Positions 50,840-64,000 of a stretch of 64,000 bases of DNA are shown here, piece by piece. This DNA is from Onchocerca lupi (lineage: Eukaryota; Nematoda; Chromadorea; Rhabditida; Onchocercidae): contig JAOVVO010000048.1 of NCBI GenBank assembly GCA_028564675.1, positions 1 to 64,000 on the forward strand, written 5' to 3'. Made by a program: the position numbers and the translations under genes. The notes beneath the pieces are model-generated. The model did no database searches and was not told the origin of the DNA. It worked only from the letters and a program-made list of their open reading frames with translations. The stretch's first letter is position 1. Each line of letters starts with the position of its first letter.

Positions 50840-51946
50840 GAAATATGAACTTTTCAGAAATAAACCTTTTAGCTAGCAAGTCGATAACTGAATCTTATGC
50901 GTAAGTAATTAAGGAAATAATCGCATGAACGAAATGCTATTCAGGATCCCTTTAAGACTTCGTTGAAAGACTTTATTTTCATAATCACCACTTAAAAATA
51001 CTGAAACAAATCATTAATATATACAAGCATATAAACATCGAAAGATCATATGACCTATCTATCATCAGCTATGAAAACAAAATTTTGCAAAGGGTTAACT
51101 TCTTTTATAATTCTATAACTTCATTTTTTTTCTTTTCCAAACAAATCTGCATAGAAATTCGTTCTGTATAAAATATTAATTAATAATATTAATAATTTAA
51201 CATAGTCTAATATCACCTCGCATCTTTTTTAATTCGAAATATAATTTTGTGAGAACTAACACAATCACAATATGAAACATATTTAACACCGATTTAGCAT
51301 CTAATAATATAGCAAATCATATATAATAATACAATAAATCTAATAATACAATAAATCATATGTTTGTCAAGCATTGTTATGTAATGCTACTATGAGCTGA
51401 AGAATACGACTTTAGCTCATAGCAGTATTACAAAATTTTTTTCCTACACAATTTTTTTCTAAAAAGAAAAAAAAATGAAACATAAAAACGATGAGCCATG
51501 TATGTTTGGTCAATTATGATGAAACAAGAAATTAACTCAAATATTCCCTTAGCAGAAAAGCTGAATATTGAAATAAATTCCAAAAAAGCAATAGATGGGA
51601 ATGTATTTTTCCTTTCGTTGCACAAGTAAATCCAAAAAAAATTTTTTTAATCGAAAAAGTTCTCGTCTAAAAATCCTTTTTTTACACAATCAACAGTTAA
51701 GTAATGTTAACAAAAATTTTACTGTTACTGAAAATGCGTACATCAAATTTCATTAGATTTTTTAGAGACTGGAATTTAAACAGCAACAATACCCAGTAAA
51801 TTTTCCAGGATAGCTTACTTTTTGACAAACAATAATTACTTTAGTTTCGGTAAAGAAAGTTGTAGAAATTTAATTTGCACCCTCCCAAAATTATGCCGAT
51901 GTTATTTGATCTCTCATACTTTAAAAGTGTAAATTTGGCATTTAAA
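50840..51946. other. intergenic, no gene seen
   Basis: About 1.1 kb between the BACURD stop and the exos-8 start. AT-rich; the ORF at 51428-51625 has no domain. Too long for a typical tight operon gap, though filarial operon gaps can be larger. Confidence 0.55.
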
Positions 51947-54529
51947 CTAAGTTGTATCATCACTAACGGTTGTTACAACAAGACTATTTGATCGTCCGTC
52001 AACTAATCTTGAAACACGACGTCGATCATCCTGTCCGCTAGTTCCTGGCATATCACCAGCAAACAAAGCAGGTGAAGTACATTGTGGCTGAAATAAATTC
52101 AATATTACATTTCATAGAAAATTTTATTGGCAAAAATATATAGTTATACTTAACAAAATCTCACCAGAAATATGCAGTTATATCTGTAAAACGAATTCAA
52201 ATTTTCAAATTTGTTGTTTCAGTTAACGTACAGAAACTGAAGCGCTGTGAGACGAATAGACAAATGGTGGAAGTTGTAACTGCGACGAAGAAAGGCCACG
52301 TGGTGGTGAACAGCCTCCACCTTCACCACCGCATCGGATACAGATGTGTCGTTCTTCAAATAGCAAAACATTCATTGCTTCCTCATAAATACGAGCTTCT
52401 GGAAATTCGACTTTCGTTTGTTTCTTATCAGTCGCATAAACTATCGATGTACAGCAAATCTGTAATTTATTTAGTGGTAATGTATTTCAAAAACTAATGA
52501 TCAGATCATTTATTTCGACAAACCGATTAGTCACATGCCACATCGCACAAAATGTTTTAAAATTAGCAAGAAAAAATAAGTGGAAAACACGGAACATCAG
52601 TTTTATCGGTAACACAAGCAAATTTATACTACATAGTATAATAAATTGGGCAGAAAAGTTAGTTATGAAAATCTTAAGAAGTAAAAAATCCGGGCTTTTT
52701 TAACAAAAACTGATCCTAATATGATTAGAAAAAATTTCTTCAGCTTACTTCTGCTTTTTTTCTGCCTTGTCCAAAGAATGTCCACTGGCATACTTCCGAA
52801 TTTTCTGCACCTATATCTGTAAAACGAACGATCAATTTTTCATAGAAGAAAAATGTTTTAGAAGCATAAATTTTTTTCTTTTTATTATATTAGGATCAGT
52901 CTTTTTTTTTCTACATCGAATTTTCCACATCTTAAATTTTTCAGAAATAACTTTTCTCATATCACTGCCAATTTACTAAGCAATAAAGATCGCTCACTAA
53001 TATACTAATCTGAATATATTCATTAACTGATGATAATAATTTAAATTAATTAACAAATATGTGGGAGAACAATCACCTTTTACAAAAAGGACACGATCAT
53101 TAAATCGTGTAACAAGTCGATCAAATAGTTCCAAATTCTTCATAAAATTATCATCTGACTGAGAAGTATACGAATATTTGTTGTTATGTCGATTAATTAG
53201 AAGCTTTATAACGGGCTAAAAGCAAAAATTTATGCACAGATTACTCTGCATACTTGATCATCAGTGCTTTTCTAAAAATGCGGCCTAGCGAAGGGAGCAT
53301 CTGATCTGTTTCATCGAGCTATACTTCAGTAAAAAATATTAAGAAATATATATCAGGATTTACCCCTATGTAGCATGTTTATTGATTGTTACACAATTGC
53401 GCATTGGCAGCACATCAATCTTATAAAAAAAAAAACTACTCATTAAATCCATTTATTAGGTGATTCGGATACCTTCTCTTAACTAATCAAATCCATATGT
53501 GCAGTTTTTCGGCTTTGCATAAAGTTTTCAAGCATCATATTTCGTTAGATTTGCCATCACTTAACTGCTGATATCCCACACCATTATGAGTTATTCAGAT
53601 GAGCAAGTGAAACACTACTAAAGCTGAATTCTTATAGAAGAGATAAAGAAATATTGCTCTGACAACTATTGAAGTATTTCACTGATTCATAAGAAAAATG
53701 GAATCAGTACCTTTGTGGTGCTAGTCATAATACGGTCACAATCCTTCTTAGTATTAACAAGTGGAACTTTGCAGACACCGAGAGGTTCGACATCTTCCTT
53801 CGTTATTACTTTCAACCAATTTTGACACAGCTGTACTAAATCCTATAATTAATTATTTTGCAAACAGAAAAGCATAGATCGTAGAAATTCTCCGTGCAAT
53901 AAATTTTAGTAGATGATACAAGCTTACCTGGATAAGATAATATTTCGCTTCAGCCAATATCTCAGCCGTTTCAACCCGACATTCTGGTAATGGAACATAA
54001 CCATCTCTCAAAAAATTTAAAATCGTGCCAAAATGCTTTCCACTACGGTCAATTGGAACCCAACCACCTACATCAGTTAAAACCTGAAATATCATGACAT
54101 AATTTAGATCATCCGGTTAATTCATTCATTTCATCTCATAACAAAGTGACAAGAAAATGAAAAGTACTTATTTTCAGCAAAATTTTCTTATATAATTATG
54201 GGAATTTAGGCGAAGTGAAGTATTTCATCGTAAAATTCCAAATAATGAAGACTTCAAAAAAAAAAAAAAAAAAAAAAAAAAGGTTAAGAACAGTTAACAT
54301 TAGTCATTATAGTGAAAAACTTGAGTAAAGAGTAAGAAAAAAGATAAAAGAAAACCTCATTGCGGCCAGAAAACATGGCACGCAGCATGGAATCATGTTT
54401 GGTTAAAGTGGATATCGTTGTCTGATATAATGCACCGCCAACATTTAATTTGATATACTGAGATGGTGATCCAGCCAATGCCAATAATCGTCCACCGACT
54501 TTATCTAAATCCTCTGTTTCATTGCCCAT
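51947..54529 (-). CDS. BACURD-type BTB/POZ adaptor (KCTD10/TNFAIP1/KCTD13 family, 345 aa, seven exons)
   Basis: Substrate adaptor for the CUL3 ubiquitin ligase; vertebrate members target RhoA. Exons (minus): 54356-54529, 53928-54083, 53711-53842, 53077-53215, 52749-52816, 52232-52459, 51947-52087; phases agree. The T1-type BTB domain begins at about residue 24 (YIKLNVGGALYQTTISTLT), runs through SMLRAMFSGRNEVLTDVGG, WVPIDRSGKHFGTILNFLRD and AEILAEAKYYLIQDLVQLC. The family C-terminal domain follows: NKYSYTSQSDDNFMKNLELF, RVLFVKD, WTFFGQGRKKAEICCTSIVY and TKVEFPEARIYEEAMNVLLF, all close to TNFAIP1. The last approximately 85 residues differ: a Cys/Gly-rich HICIRCGGEGGGC patch, a Ser/Pro-rich part, then DDRRRVSRLVDGRS. 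Vertebrate copies have a different, shorter basic tail. The single gene likely stands for all three vertebrate paralogues. Confidence 0.95.
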
Positions 54530-55561
54530 TCAACCAAATTTTGTAATTACCTGAATAAGACATATTCAAGATTACGGCTAGAAATTTTCAGAACAATGAA
54601 CTTTGCTGCAAATTAAAAAGTTGTACGGCTTCAAGATTACCTCATTAGTGTTGTTATGAAACAAAAAATTAGCAAAAAGGAAAAATGAATTATCGAAAAT
54701 AACTTCTTAATTAATCAACTTGCCATATTCAGAAAGAGACAATGAAACTACATGCTACTTATTAGTTCACCAGAAATCTCTACTAAAAACCCGATTCACA
54801 GGATTACATATAATTTCGTAATAGTCGAGTTTTAACATGAGTCCTTTATGAAAATTCTTTGTTTCCACCAATCACAATTTTTACCATTTGTATTTAATCC
54901 TTTTGTAGCATTAACATGACGATAATTATGACATTGACATTTAGGCTGGAAGAAACAGAAATTTTTGATACGAAGATGATGATTGTTCATCAATTTCAAG
55001 ATCATTCTTTATTCTGTTTATTGAAAATGTTAAATCATACCATTGATTTTGTTGAATGATTTTCTTCCCTCAGCTCTAATCAGTCCGATTAGCTATTTCT
55101 AAACTAGTCAAGTTTGTTGGAGAAAAATTTTTTCGAAGTTTTTTTTTCTTTGCAGTAAGGTGTTGGAAAAGGTAATTTTGAATTATGATGACAGAAATGA
55201 ATCCTTTAGTAATAAAATTTTATTGATAGATGATTCCTATGTAATACAAATAGTTATTGAAGAATATCCTAAATAACTGATCACTGGATTATTCTTACTT
55301 TACTGCTGGTAGAAAAGAATATTTGTCCTAGATTGTCAACTTGTCGTAGAAACCGTTCCTATATCTTCTGCGTCGCTCTAGAAACTGATGTAGAAGACCG
55401 TTCTTGAGAACTTGTAGCGAAGAGTCTTGTTGGAACACCCACTGCTCAAAAAAATCCGATCCTTATGTTATTCTTTTAGGCTCCTTTTTCTTTCCTGATC
55501 TTCAATTTATCGCTTCATGATTAATCGATTTCGCTTTGTTTACATGTTAATCGGAGCATTT

Positions 55562-55569
55562 TGACGTCA
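55562..55569. promoter_or_regulatory. CRE/ATF palindrome TGACGTCA
   Basis: A perfect 8-bp CRE, the binding site of CREB/ATF-class bZIP factors, about 1 kb upstream of the BACURD start codon. Rare by chance in DNA this AT-rich, but one site alone is weak evidence. Confidence 0.35.
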
Positions 55570-55949
55570 AACTTGTTTCTCCTTTTGTTTATTCTTTTGG
55601 TAGCAAACATGTTTACCGAGTTGTTGGTCCACTTGAAACTACGCACTTCTTGAACTTTACCATTCTCTTATTTTATGTTAATTATAATTTTCGAATTTTT
55701 CCTCCATAGGGTATTATACACATATATTGTTAATGATGAGGCAAATATTTTTGTGAAATATTTGTAAAAATGAACGATCATAATCGAGCCATTTGTTGTG
55801 ATCTACTTGATTCTATATTTTTTCGTAGTCTGTAATGCTTATATTCGATCATATATGCTTATTACTAGCAGTAATCTAAAAAAAAGAAGAATGGATTGTG
55901 GAAAAATTTTTGCATATTTGCTGCTGATAATTAACCAAATTATTCTACT

Positions 55950-56116
55950 AATTTTAATATTTTTTAATTATAATTGAAATAATATTGTAAAATTATTGAT
56001 TATAATCATTTTCTAATTATAATTAAAGTAATTTTTAATTGTAATTTTTTAATTATAGTTAAAATTTAAAATTTTTAATTATAATTATCTTCTAATTATA
56101 ATTAAAATAATTTTGT
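55950..56116. repeat. degenerate tandem repeat of TAATTATAATTAAA units
   Basis: Several imperfect copies of a roughly 40-bp unit built from TTCTAATTATAATTAAA(A/G)TAATTTTT. The units are also partly self-complementary. Confidence 0.7.
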
Positions 56117-56744
56117 AAACCGAACTGAATTGAAATTTTTACATTTCAGTTGTATTTTGAAAAAATTCAATATATTTCTCTATTATTAATGAATTTTGTT
56201 TGTGTTCTTCTCCTGATTTCTGGTAATTCTTGTAAACAGAATCTGATAAAATTCCAATTAATGAGAATTTGCAAAGAGAAAACCTCAAACTTCTTAATCA
56301 TAATCGAATACTAGATCGTTGAATATCATCACTGTCCGCAATTCTGTTTATGTCATTAAAATTTCTACAATTTCCTCTAGTTATTAATTCATTAGATTTT
56401 TTTAAATTTTTTCCGAATTTTTTTATCAAATCCTTTTGCTATTCTTTTTTCTTCAAATTCAGTCAATAGCTTTTCTAAGAAACTTTTTAGATTCATCGGC
56501 ACTTTTTATCGTTTTGAGAAAAGATAATTTTTGCAGAACAGTTACTGTTGGAACAATATTTTGCTGACAATTTGATGGAAAAAGTGAGTAAAGCTGCGCA
56601 ACAAATCAAAGAGAAATAAATTCGTTAAGTTACGAATGTGAAATATTCGATTTTTCTTTTTTTTTTTTTTTTAATTTTAAAAAAGCATTTTGATAAAAAA
56701 AAATCCGATTTTAAATTATTGTTTAAGCAGAAGTATGAGGATTC

Positions 56745-56750
56745 TTTATT
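56745..56750 (-). promoter_or_regulatory. candidate poly(A) signal of unc-80
   Basis: Minus-strand AATAAA about 200 nt beyond the unc-80 stop codon. Confidence 0.45.
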
Positions 56751-56950
56751 ATTATCAGACATTATTTACAAATTATAAACAACAAAATTATCGACAAAAC
56801 AGCATAATCAGCTTGCTGATCAATTTAATCAAATAATTTAACGGTTGATATTGAAGCATTTTTTGCAATTGTTTTAGTCTATGAATCCGTAATCACTATT
56901 AGATATGCATATTCCAGTAGATTTTACATATAATATCAAGATGAGCAATT

Positions 56951-59900
56951 TTATACATAATGATGTCGTGCCGTAATTCGATTCATAAAATCTTCATCAC
57001 CATTTGAATCAGATCGATGTCTCATTGGAGTTGTAAATGACACGACTGAAAAAAATGCGAATTATCAAAAATCTTGAAAGTTCTAAATTTAATAATTTCT
57101 TCCTATCACAAATGATTAAAAAAAGAGCCTAATTAGGTTATTCAATGCTATTTTGTTTATAACTAAATGGTCGTGCAATTAATTTTTTAATATTAGAAAT
57201 TGACTTTTTGTATTTCAGTAATATTACATTTGCAACAAATTGATTATATTTCTTTCGAATTTTCTATTTATTGAAGTAAATAATCAAAGTGATCACCTTT
57301 TGGCTTTTCTGATTCCGAAGCTGTAACAAGTGGTTCCTCCAAATTCAATGGAAGCACAAGAGTTTCCAGTTTCGATTGCCTATAAAGTTTAAAATGATTT
57401 CTAAGAAATAGTTTATAACTGCAAGTGTCATTAAAATATCTATTTATCAGATTTTTCCGATTGAATAAAATCCCTCTAAAAAAATTTCACAGTTAACACT
57501 TTTCAGTATTAATATCTTATCAAATTTTATAGTTAATTTAAATTTCACCATTTTAAATTTCTAAATTGCTTGGTTTCTTTTTTTTTTTTTATGTTTTGAG
57601 CGACAAGCAAGCAGTTAATATTGAAAAATAGGACCAATAAAGGTTTAATTAGCGGAATGAGTTAATTGGGATAATATATTGTTATTTTTGATATACGAAG
57701 CGATTAAATTACTACCTAAACGGACAGGAATCTAAACTTTTTTGTTGATGAGTTTACCTTTTTTCAACATTTGGCGATTTACGACATTTCGAAAATAGCG
57801 GCAAATCATGCATTTCAACTACTGTGCGCCTTTCAGAACCTGAAAAACAAAGCATCAAATTCTAGTAAATCTATTTGATTCAACCAAAAATATTTCTCTT
57901 TCCTACTAGAATAAAAGAAAAAATTTAATTCTAATTATGTGATGCTTCAAAGTATAATTTTATCAGTAGGAATGAAAATGAACTACAAAAATTGTACTAA
58001 CAAAGAATAATTAACAAATATCAATTCCTTTACAACATTATTTCTTATCACGAGTTTATTACCTGAAAATTTTCATGCAGTTTCGAACCAGGAATAGCAT
58101 ATTTAGATGAGATAATTTGATGATAAAAACGAAAATGAACAAAAATCAAATAATCAAAGTCGTTTAAATCCATTTTGCTGTTTTCTATTTTACAATTATT
58201 TGAATTTTTAATTTGCAGTTTAAATTTATTTATGAATTTGTGTTTAGCACTAATGACACTAATGATTAATTGATATTTATTTCATGTGAATACACTATAT
58301 ATGATTCTGTCTTTTAATTGCTGTTAAAATTATAATGCTTTATTGAAATTTTGATAAAAAAAAGTAAAATTTATTTCTAATGATAAATTTCAAGTTTCTT
58401 AAAATTAATTCATATGAATATACCTTATTTGATATTATTAATTAATTATAATGATTAAAATATGTCAATTAAATGATATGCTAACCAGCGGGATGACTGT
58501 TTGTTGTAGTCATTGATGAAGACATCATATTTGAATTATCATCTTCTCTACCTTCAACGATGGTCCTTTCAGGTATTGCTTCTACAAATTCTTTTCCTCA
58601 GTTACACTGATTCCCAGATGATTTATTGTTCACTTTGCTAGAGCAACAATTAAGGTTAAAAACTGATTAAAATTTACAATAATTTGAAACTTCGTGTAAC
58701 ACTTCACTCATGTGATTATTCTTCCTAAAATTTAATCCTCAAAACTTTCAAAAAAAAAAAAAAAATGAGGAAAACCTTTATGATGAACTGAAGAAGCTAT
58801 TCGATTTAATTTCATGATAGTTGCAGTTGATAAGCGTCGCCCTTCATTACTACTCAATCGTGCATTTGAATGACGATGTCCTACGGTACTTTGTGAACTA
58901 CCCGAATCACTATGAAGTTCCGTAATCGTTGGTGTATGAGATCGAGCAGTTTCTAATGTAATTAATTCAAAATCAATTTGTTTAATAATATAGCAAAGAT
59001 ATGGAATAAATTATTATCTGAATAAATTTAGGCTTAGAATAGAGATTAATCAATAATAGATGAAATAAGATATCGAATTATCGAAGAATTTCCGATACAT
59101 ATCAAATGCTAATTAATTAATCGCCTAGAACAAAATGCGGATTATAAAATCATACCAAAACCTCTTATTGAGAATTCTTCTTTCATCATCTGTAGCTCTT
59201 GCGACAATTCCGCCAATAAAGATCCATATCCACGAATTTTGATCCCAGATGCACAACCTAATAATTGCAGGCGTTCTTTGAATTCTGCTTGCCATGCTGC
59301 TTCTTGTTCAGTTAAAACTTTCTGCGCCATCTACAATCATGCTTAAATGTATAAATGTATCAAAAACCTATGAGGCAATTTTTAGATAAAAAAGTTGCAT
59401 TCAAAATGAATGAAATTCTTAACTGTATTTGAAATGCGAAATTTTAAAATTAAAATTCAAAGCTACAGTTTTGTTTTTTATAAACATAGATATATTAGGG
59501 ACGAAAATTATTGCAATCATAAATTATTGATAATATAGAAGAAAAGTAGTTTTAGATACGAGGATAAATTATATAAAAAATAAAACGAAATATATGCTTT
59601 CTGGAAAAAAAAATGCTATTTGAAAGATGTAAATTTCAATCTAAATTAATAGATTTAAATTGATAAATTAGTTAGCATTAATGACATGGTTGAAGTTTGT
59701 CAAGATTTAATTATAACATGTTATCAATTAATTTTGTGAAACAATTAAAGAACCTTGCTTTGCAGGAACGGCAAAATGATTAATGATATTGGCAAATTGA
59801 CATCGATCATAAAATCAATAAATGAATATAATGCGATACCGCCGATTTTTTTGCTGAGCAAATCACGGATTATTTTAAATATTCGTGGCCATAGTAATGT

Positions 59901-62900
59901 CATCTGCTTCTCGAATACTATTATCATTACTTTGAGAGCTAAACAGGAAATGAATTTAATTTAAAAAATAAAAAGAAATTGGTATAGTAGGAAGTGTTTT
60001 CTAGAAAGTTAAGAATGAAAGATGTTGGAATTTATTCGAATTTTCTTTTTTCTTTTTAATCGTAGCAAAAAACATACCCAGAAATATAGCTTGACAAACC
60101 GTTTCACGAACGATACGGTGCTTTGTTACGGTTGCAGAATGTCCGCGTTCTGTTACGGATACCGAACCTTGTCGTCCGGTAACATCCATAATGCTTGAAC
60201 CTGTAATGGAAAAAAAGTCTTTAATAATATACCGTTAAGTTTGGAATATCTGAGACGTTGATTTATTAATTTATTGAAAAGTAATCAATTTATTAAAACG
60301 TCAATTTAGTTGAATTTTTTGAAGAAAAATTTAATTGCTTGGTTGGAAAGTTGAAATATTTACGAAAATTTAAATTAACAAATAAATTTTATTCAGAAAG
60401 ATTTTCTAAATACTAATTTAAAAAAAATCGAATAATTAATTTCAACAACAAATAAAAAAAAAAGCAATAAATATGAATATATTCAGTAACGGCTCATAAT
60501 TAGTAATCTAGTAAATGTTATAAACTTTGAATTGTTTTCTGAATTATTTCTACTAATTAAAATGACATTTTACCATGAGCATTGGATCCTCGTATTAAAG
60601 TGGATGCTAGATTTGAACTCATCAATGGTCCAACACTTTGTCGTGCCAATGGCGGATTAATGGCATTTTGCATCAAATTCAAACAAAATATTAAATCTTT
60701 TGTTTGAAATTGTGGTTTATCTGCAATAAAAGTAATTAATGAAGCTTATTGTCAATAAAAATTAAGAAAAGTTTATTTTCCGTTCAAAAATTATACATTT
60801 CACATGTAATTTATTACTGTAGATATATTTCATCGGCGCAAATTTACAACTAGATCAATCAGATAAGAAATAATTGCGCTATTGAATGATTATTAAAATT
60901 TATATCTCTTAATCCAAAATTTTAATTAAATTTACTCATTTGAATAATGCGAAGCACTTTTATGAAATGACTAAATGACTAGATAAATTAAATTTAAATT
61001 CTACTCCATCCAGTTAATTTAAAAATTAAAGCAATAAATAAAAAGAAACCATTATTAACAACTGCAGCTCGAAAAAATAATGGAATTAAAATGTGACACA
61101 ATACAACTTCTAAACGTTCAGCTGTTGGTCCAATTCCTTCGATACTACATAAATAGTCCAATGAAAATGCTGCCTAAACAAATTAAAAGTATTAATAGCA
61201 AAATTATCGTCTCAAAAAATGAAAAGAAACAAAAATTAGAACTAAATTAAATTATTATAAATTGAAAAATTTCTTAAAAAACTTAATACATGCAAATTTC
61301 ATACCTGACCAAGCGTTTGCATTAAAAAAGAAGCAAATTTAAGAGCTGCATTGCAAAATGGTTGTGGTGGACAAATACCATGTACTACGGTACAAAAACC
61401 AGCATTTGATTGAGTGATAAGATCATCATTTATTGGATCACCGATCATTATTCGTAAACATATTAAAGTTATAGACTGTAAAAAAAAAAAAATAAAAAAA
61501 GATAGAAAGAAAAAAGATTGTATTAAATTAGCATTTCAGAAGTTTATTTATATGTTTTTTTTTTAGCAAAGGATGATTTAAATTTTATTTAATTATTGAA
61601 TAAAAGTTTAATTAACCGGAACAGCTAATTAACAGATACCTTTAATGAATGTGAATGAGCGATATAAGGATAGGCGACAAGCGTTTGATGTAAACCATTA
61701 AGCCAATTTGTTAATGCGGTCCAATTTGTTCGACGTCGAAAAACAATTTTTTTGCCAATCTTTTGAATTGTTTTATCCAAACGTCGTAAAAAGAAATTCA
61801 ACGTTGGTCGATTGCTCTCCACAGACCAGTCAGTTATCAATAGAATCACCGAGAAGTATCTGTTAACATTTAAAATTTACGTTTTGATTAAAAAACAAAA
61901 TTTGTAATTTTATCATTCCATGGATTTTATGATTTCATGAAATGATAAATCTGAACTTATATGTGAAACAAGGCTTCAAAAAAAAAAAGAAAAAAAACAA
62001 ATGATAGAAAAGAGATTGAATTACATCATTTAATTCATTCATATGATAAGGATAAGTACAGAAAAAGTGATAAGAATTACTTTTGCAATCCAAGACAAGA
62101 TAATGTGCCAAAATCGTAAGGTGAAATTTTCAATAATGCAAGAGCAATTTCATTCAATTTCTGAAAAAATTTTGTAATTCTTTTTTTTTGTTGATAGGTC
62201 TTTTATTATTAGAATTATTGAAAATCTTATATAAATTGAAGTGAGAGGATAATTTTAATTTAAATGAAACTTTTTACATTTCTAAAAGTTTTGTTTGCTT
62301 TTTACTTTTTGTAAATTTAATCAAATGCTAATTATTTCTCAACAATATTATAACACATACGCTTTTTCAAGGATAGGAATTTAAAAAAAAAAAATCTATG
62401 AAATTATCAGCATATAAATTAGGTGATTTAGGGAATTTTTTACATTTTCTCGAATAATTTTTGAAATTTGTATATTTTAATCTGCTCACCACATAGCATT
62501 TATGATCGAATAATTCCGGAATTTTGATATGTTCAATATTTGATGCTAATTTAGTTAGTTCTTTCAGTCGTGGTTTTGCTTTTTCGATAAACGTAGCTGC
62601 TAACACAAGAAGAGCATCACGTGGACGTCGAAACATTTCACGTTGTCCCTCGGAATTATCCGTAGCTTCTGAGGCGCCAACATTCTTCTTATCCTTCACA
62701 CTTCTATGATGTCAATTTTCTGATAATTCGAATTAATTGAAATAGATATGGAACACTTCTGCAGGAATGCAAATCAAAAATTTTTATCCGAAACTTTCTT
62801 TTTACTCTTGATTTCTACTAATCGAGATCATTCGAAAGATCATTTCCTTACAGCACTTCTTTCTAATGATGTAACCACAGTAATAAAATTCATGGCTGCT

Positions 62901-63941
62901 TTACTGTGAAAAAATCTCAATCAAAATGTGACGTGTCACCACATGCCACCATGTCACCATTATTATTTAATTCAATTCTTAATCGAAATATCATTAAATT
63001 TATTTTTGATCAAAAACTGGCAGCTACCTTATAAATGGTTATATTTGAATTATATCCACCAAAATTTTGATTATTTGAAGAAATTTCAAATTGATTCTTT
63101 GAAAATTCATTTCGATCGTTTTCCGTTATTTATTTCAAAAAGAGAAAATTAAGAAAAAAAAAAAAGAGAAAAATCTACGAATAATTTATTTTCGTTTCAT
63201 CTTCGATCAAAGTTGGTGGATCAAAAAATTGAGGCGAATCTGCGATAAATGATTTCCCTCGATCACTAACACTATTAACGATATCTAACGTTCGTGTCGG
63301 TCCTCTAAAATAAATTTTCATGAATATTTTATCAAAAATTGTTAAACCAATACATTATTTTCATTTATAAATAAATCAGTTCTATTCTTATATTAATTAT
63401 TTCTAGAAAAATTAGCAAATATAAACCTGGCAAGAATATCACAGCAATTCACTAATGCTTTCATTTCAACGCAGAGTGTTGTATAAATAGATATCTCATG
63501 TTTGACAGCAGTAATGCTGTTGTCTTGTTTTACCGTATCCTGTTCAATTTGTTTCAGGAAGTACGGTACCGTTGCTTGCATCACTAACTATAATGACAAA
63601 AAACCACATTAATGGCAATAAATTAAAAAAAGCTCACATGAAATTTATTTGTTAATAAATCTTTCTTTTTTTTCTCTCTTTCGTATGATTACAGATAAGC
63701 GAAAGTGAAATTTTACTTTCTTATCTTACGGTAAAACAATATACGGTAATGAGATGAAATAATTTTGAAACAAACAAATATTACCGATAATATTAGTGGA
63801 AAACGTGAAGTTAAACATTACCAACATCTGATAAGAACGTCGTGATTCAGGCGCAAAAGCGCATACTGTTACAGCGCTTGCTAACGCATCCGTAAGTAAA
63901 TTAAACGTATTGGGATCATCACGATAACACAAATCTAACGC
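56951..63941 (-). CDS. unc-80: UNC-80, C-terminal part (790 codons visible, 17 exons, 5' end outside window)
   Basis: Very large HEAT-like scaffold that joins UNC-79 to the NALCN/NCA sodium-leak channel and controls neuronal excitability. Exons (minus): 63822-63941, 63427-63587, 63179-63304, 62490-62703, 62081-62160, 61640-61859, 61305-61475, 61050-61173, 60574-60720, 60078-60200, 59754-59938, 59162-59330, 58776-58952, 58486-58581, 57758-57839, 57297-57379, 56951-57045. Every junction keeps phase. UNC80-like blocks are RRPRDALLVLAATF with PRLKELTKL, NEIALALLKISPYD, FFLRRLDKTIQKIGKK, PYIAHSHSLK, VTERGHSATVTKHRIVRETV followed by CQAIFLGALKVM, and GGIALYSFIDFMID. The last six exons are polar and Ser/Thr-rich, as in the disordered UNC80 tail, ending ITARHHYV. 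Exon 63179-63304 uses a short GTAGAT donor, forced by phase. Confidence 0.95.
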
Positions 63942-64000
63942 CTAAAATTGGCCAAATTTTTTAAAATTTGACTGATTATTATTAAAAAATTATTATGTTC

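Larger units (their letters stand above)
54530..56950. other. intergenic, candidate regulatory region
   Basis: Upstream of the BACURD gene and downstream of unc-80. The 55.3-55.7 kb part is less AT-rich and includes a perfect TGACGTCA palindrome. An AT tandem repeat occupies 55950-56116. No exon is supported, although a 30-codon open piece near 55320-55410 exists on the plus strand. Confidence 0.5.

Noticed and set aside
52497..52703. Plus-strand 68-codon ORF in a BACURD intron
   Set aside because: Lies between exons 5 and 6 of the BACURD gene with no domain or transcript signals.
59755..59964. Plus-strand ORF inside unc-80
   Set aside because: Antisense shadow of a conserved unc-80 exon (59754-59938).
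1..64000. CRISPR arrays, rRNA, intact transposases or integrases
   Set aside because: No regularly spaced repeats, rRNA core sequences or transposase motifs were seen on either strand.

Overview
The window is AT-rich nuclear DNA from a nematode, most likely a filarial (onchocercid) worm. Three things point there: two cuticle-collagen genes, introns with nematode-style TTTCAG acceptors including one 2 nt before a start codon (as in spliced-leader trans-splicing), and a decayed fragment that reads like a Wolbachia-type bacterial DNA polymerase I gene inside nematode non-coding DNA. Exon boundaries below were worked out by hand from open frames, GT/AG sites and phase agreement. All translations come from the given sequence. 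Family assignments are from memory of the families, not from a search.

Left part (1-24 kb) is gene-poor. It holds a minus-strand cuticle collagen (2046-3869, 6 exons, 325 aa), a long non-coding stretch with the polA-like relic (about 5.34-5.53 kb), a plus-strand cuticle collagen (13648-15295, 4 exons, 305 aa) with a GATA-site cluster in front of it, two copies of a dispersed ATT-rich repeat (15.9 and 20.7 kb), triplet microsatellites, and a small RING-finger gene (20006-23731) whose frame may continue past its stop.

Middle part (27-37 kb) holds an unrecognised single-pass membrane-protein gene (27181-30597, 4 exons, 366 aa), a broken C2H2 zinc-finger relic (34.87-35.24 kb) and several unassigned exon-like segments.

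Right part (37-64 kb) is dense with conserved housekeeping and neuronal genes. sly-1/SCFD1 (36962-42563, 15 exons, 633 aa, ER-Golgi SNARE control, with one apparent GC-AG intron) is on the plus strand. It converges on four minus-strand genes: a PDCD6/ALG-2 penta-EF-hand protein (45136-46222), the RNA exosome ring subunit EXOSC8/Rrp43 (48600-50835), a BACURD-type (KCTD10/TNFAIP1/KCTD13) BTB adaptor for CUL3 (51947-54529), and the 3' end of unc-80, the large auxiliary subunit of the NALCN/NCA sodium-leak channel (56951-63941, cut by the window edge). These four lie in the same direction with gaps of 1.1-2.4 kb, wider than a typical tight nematode operon. No rRNA, tRNA, CRISPR array or intact transposon was recognised.
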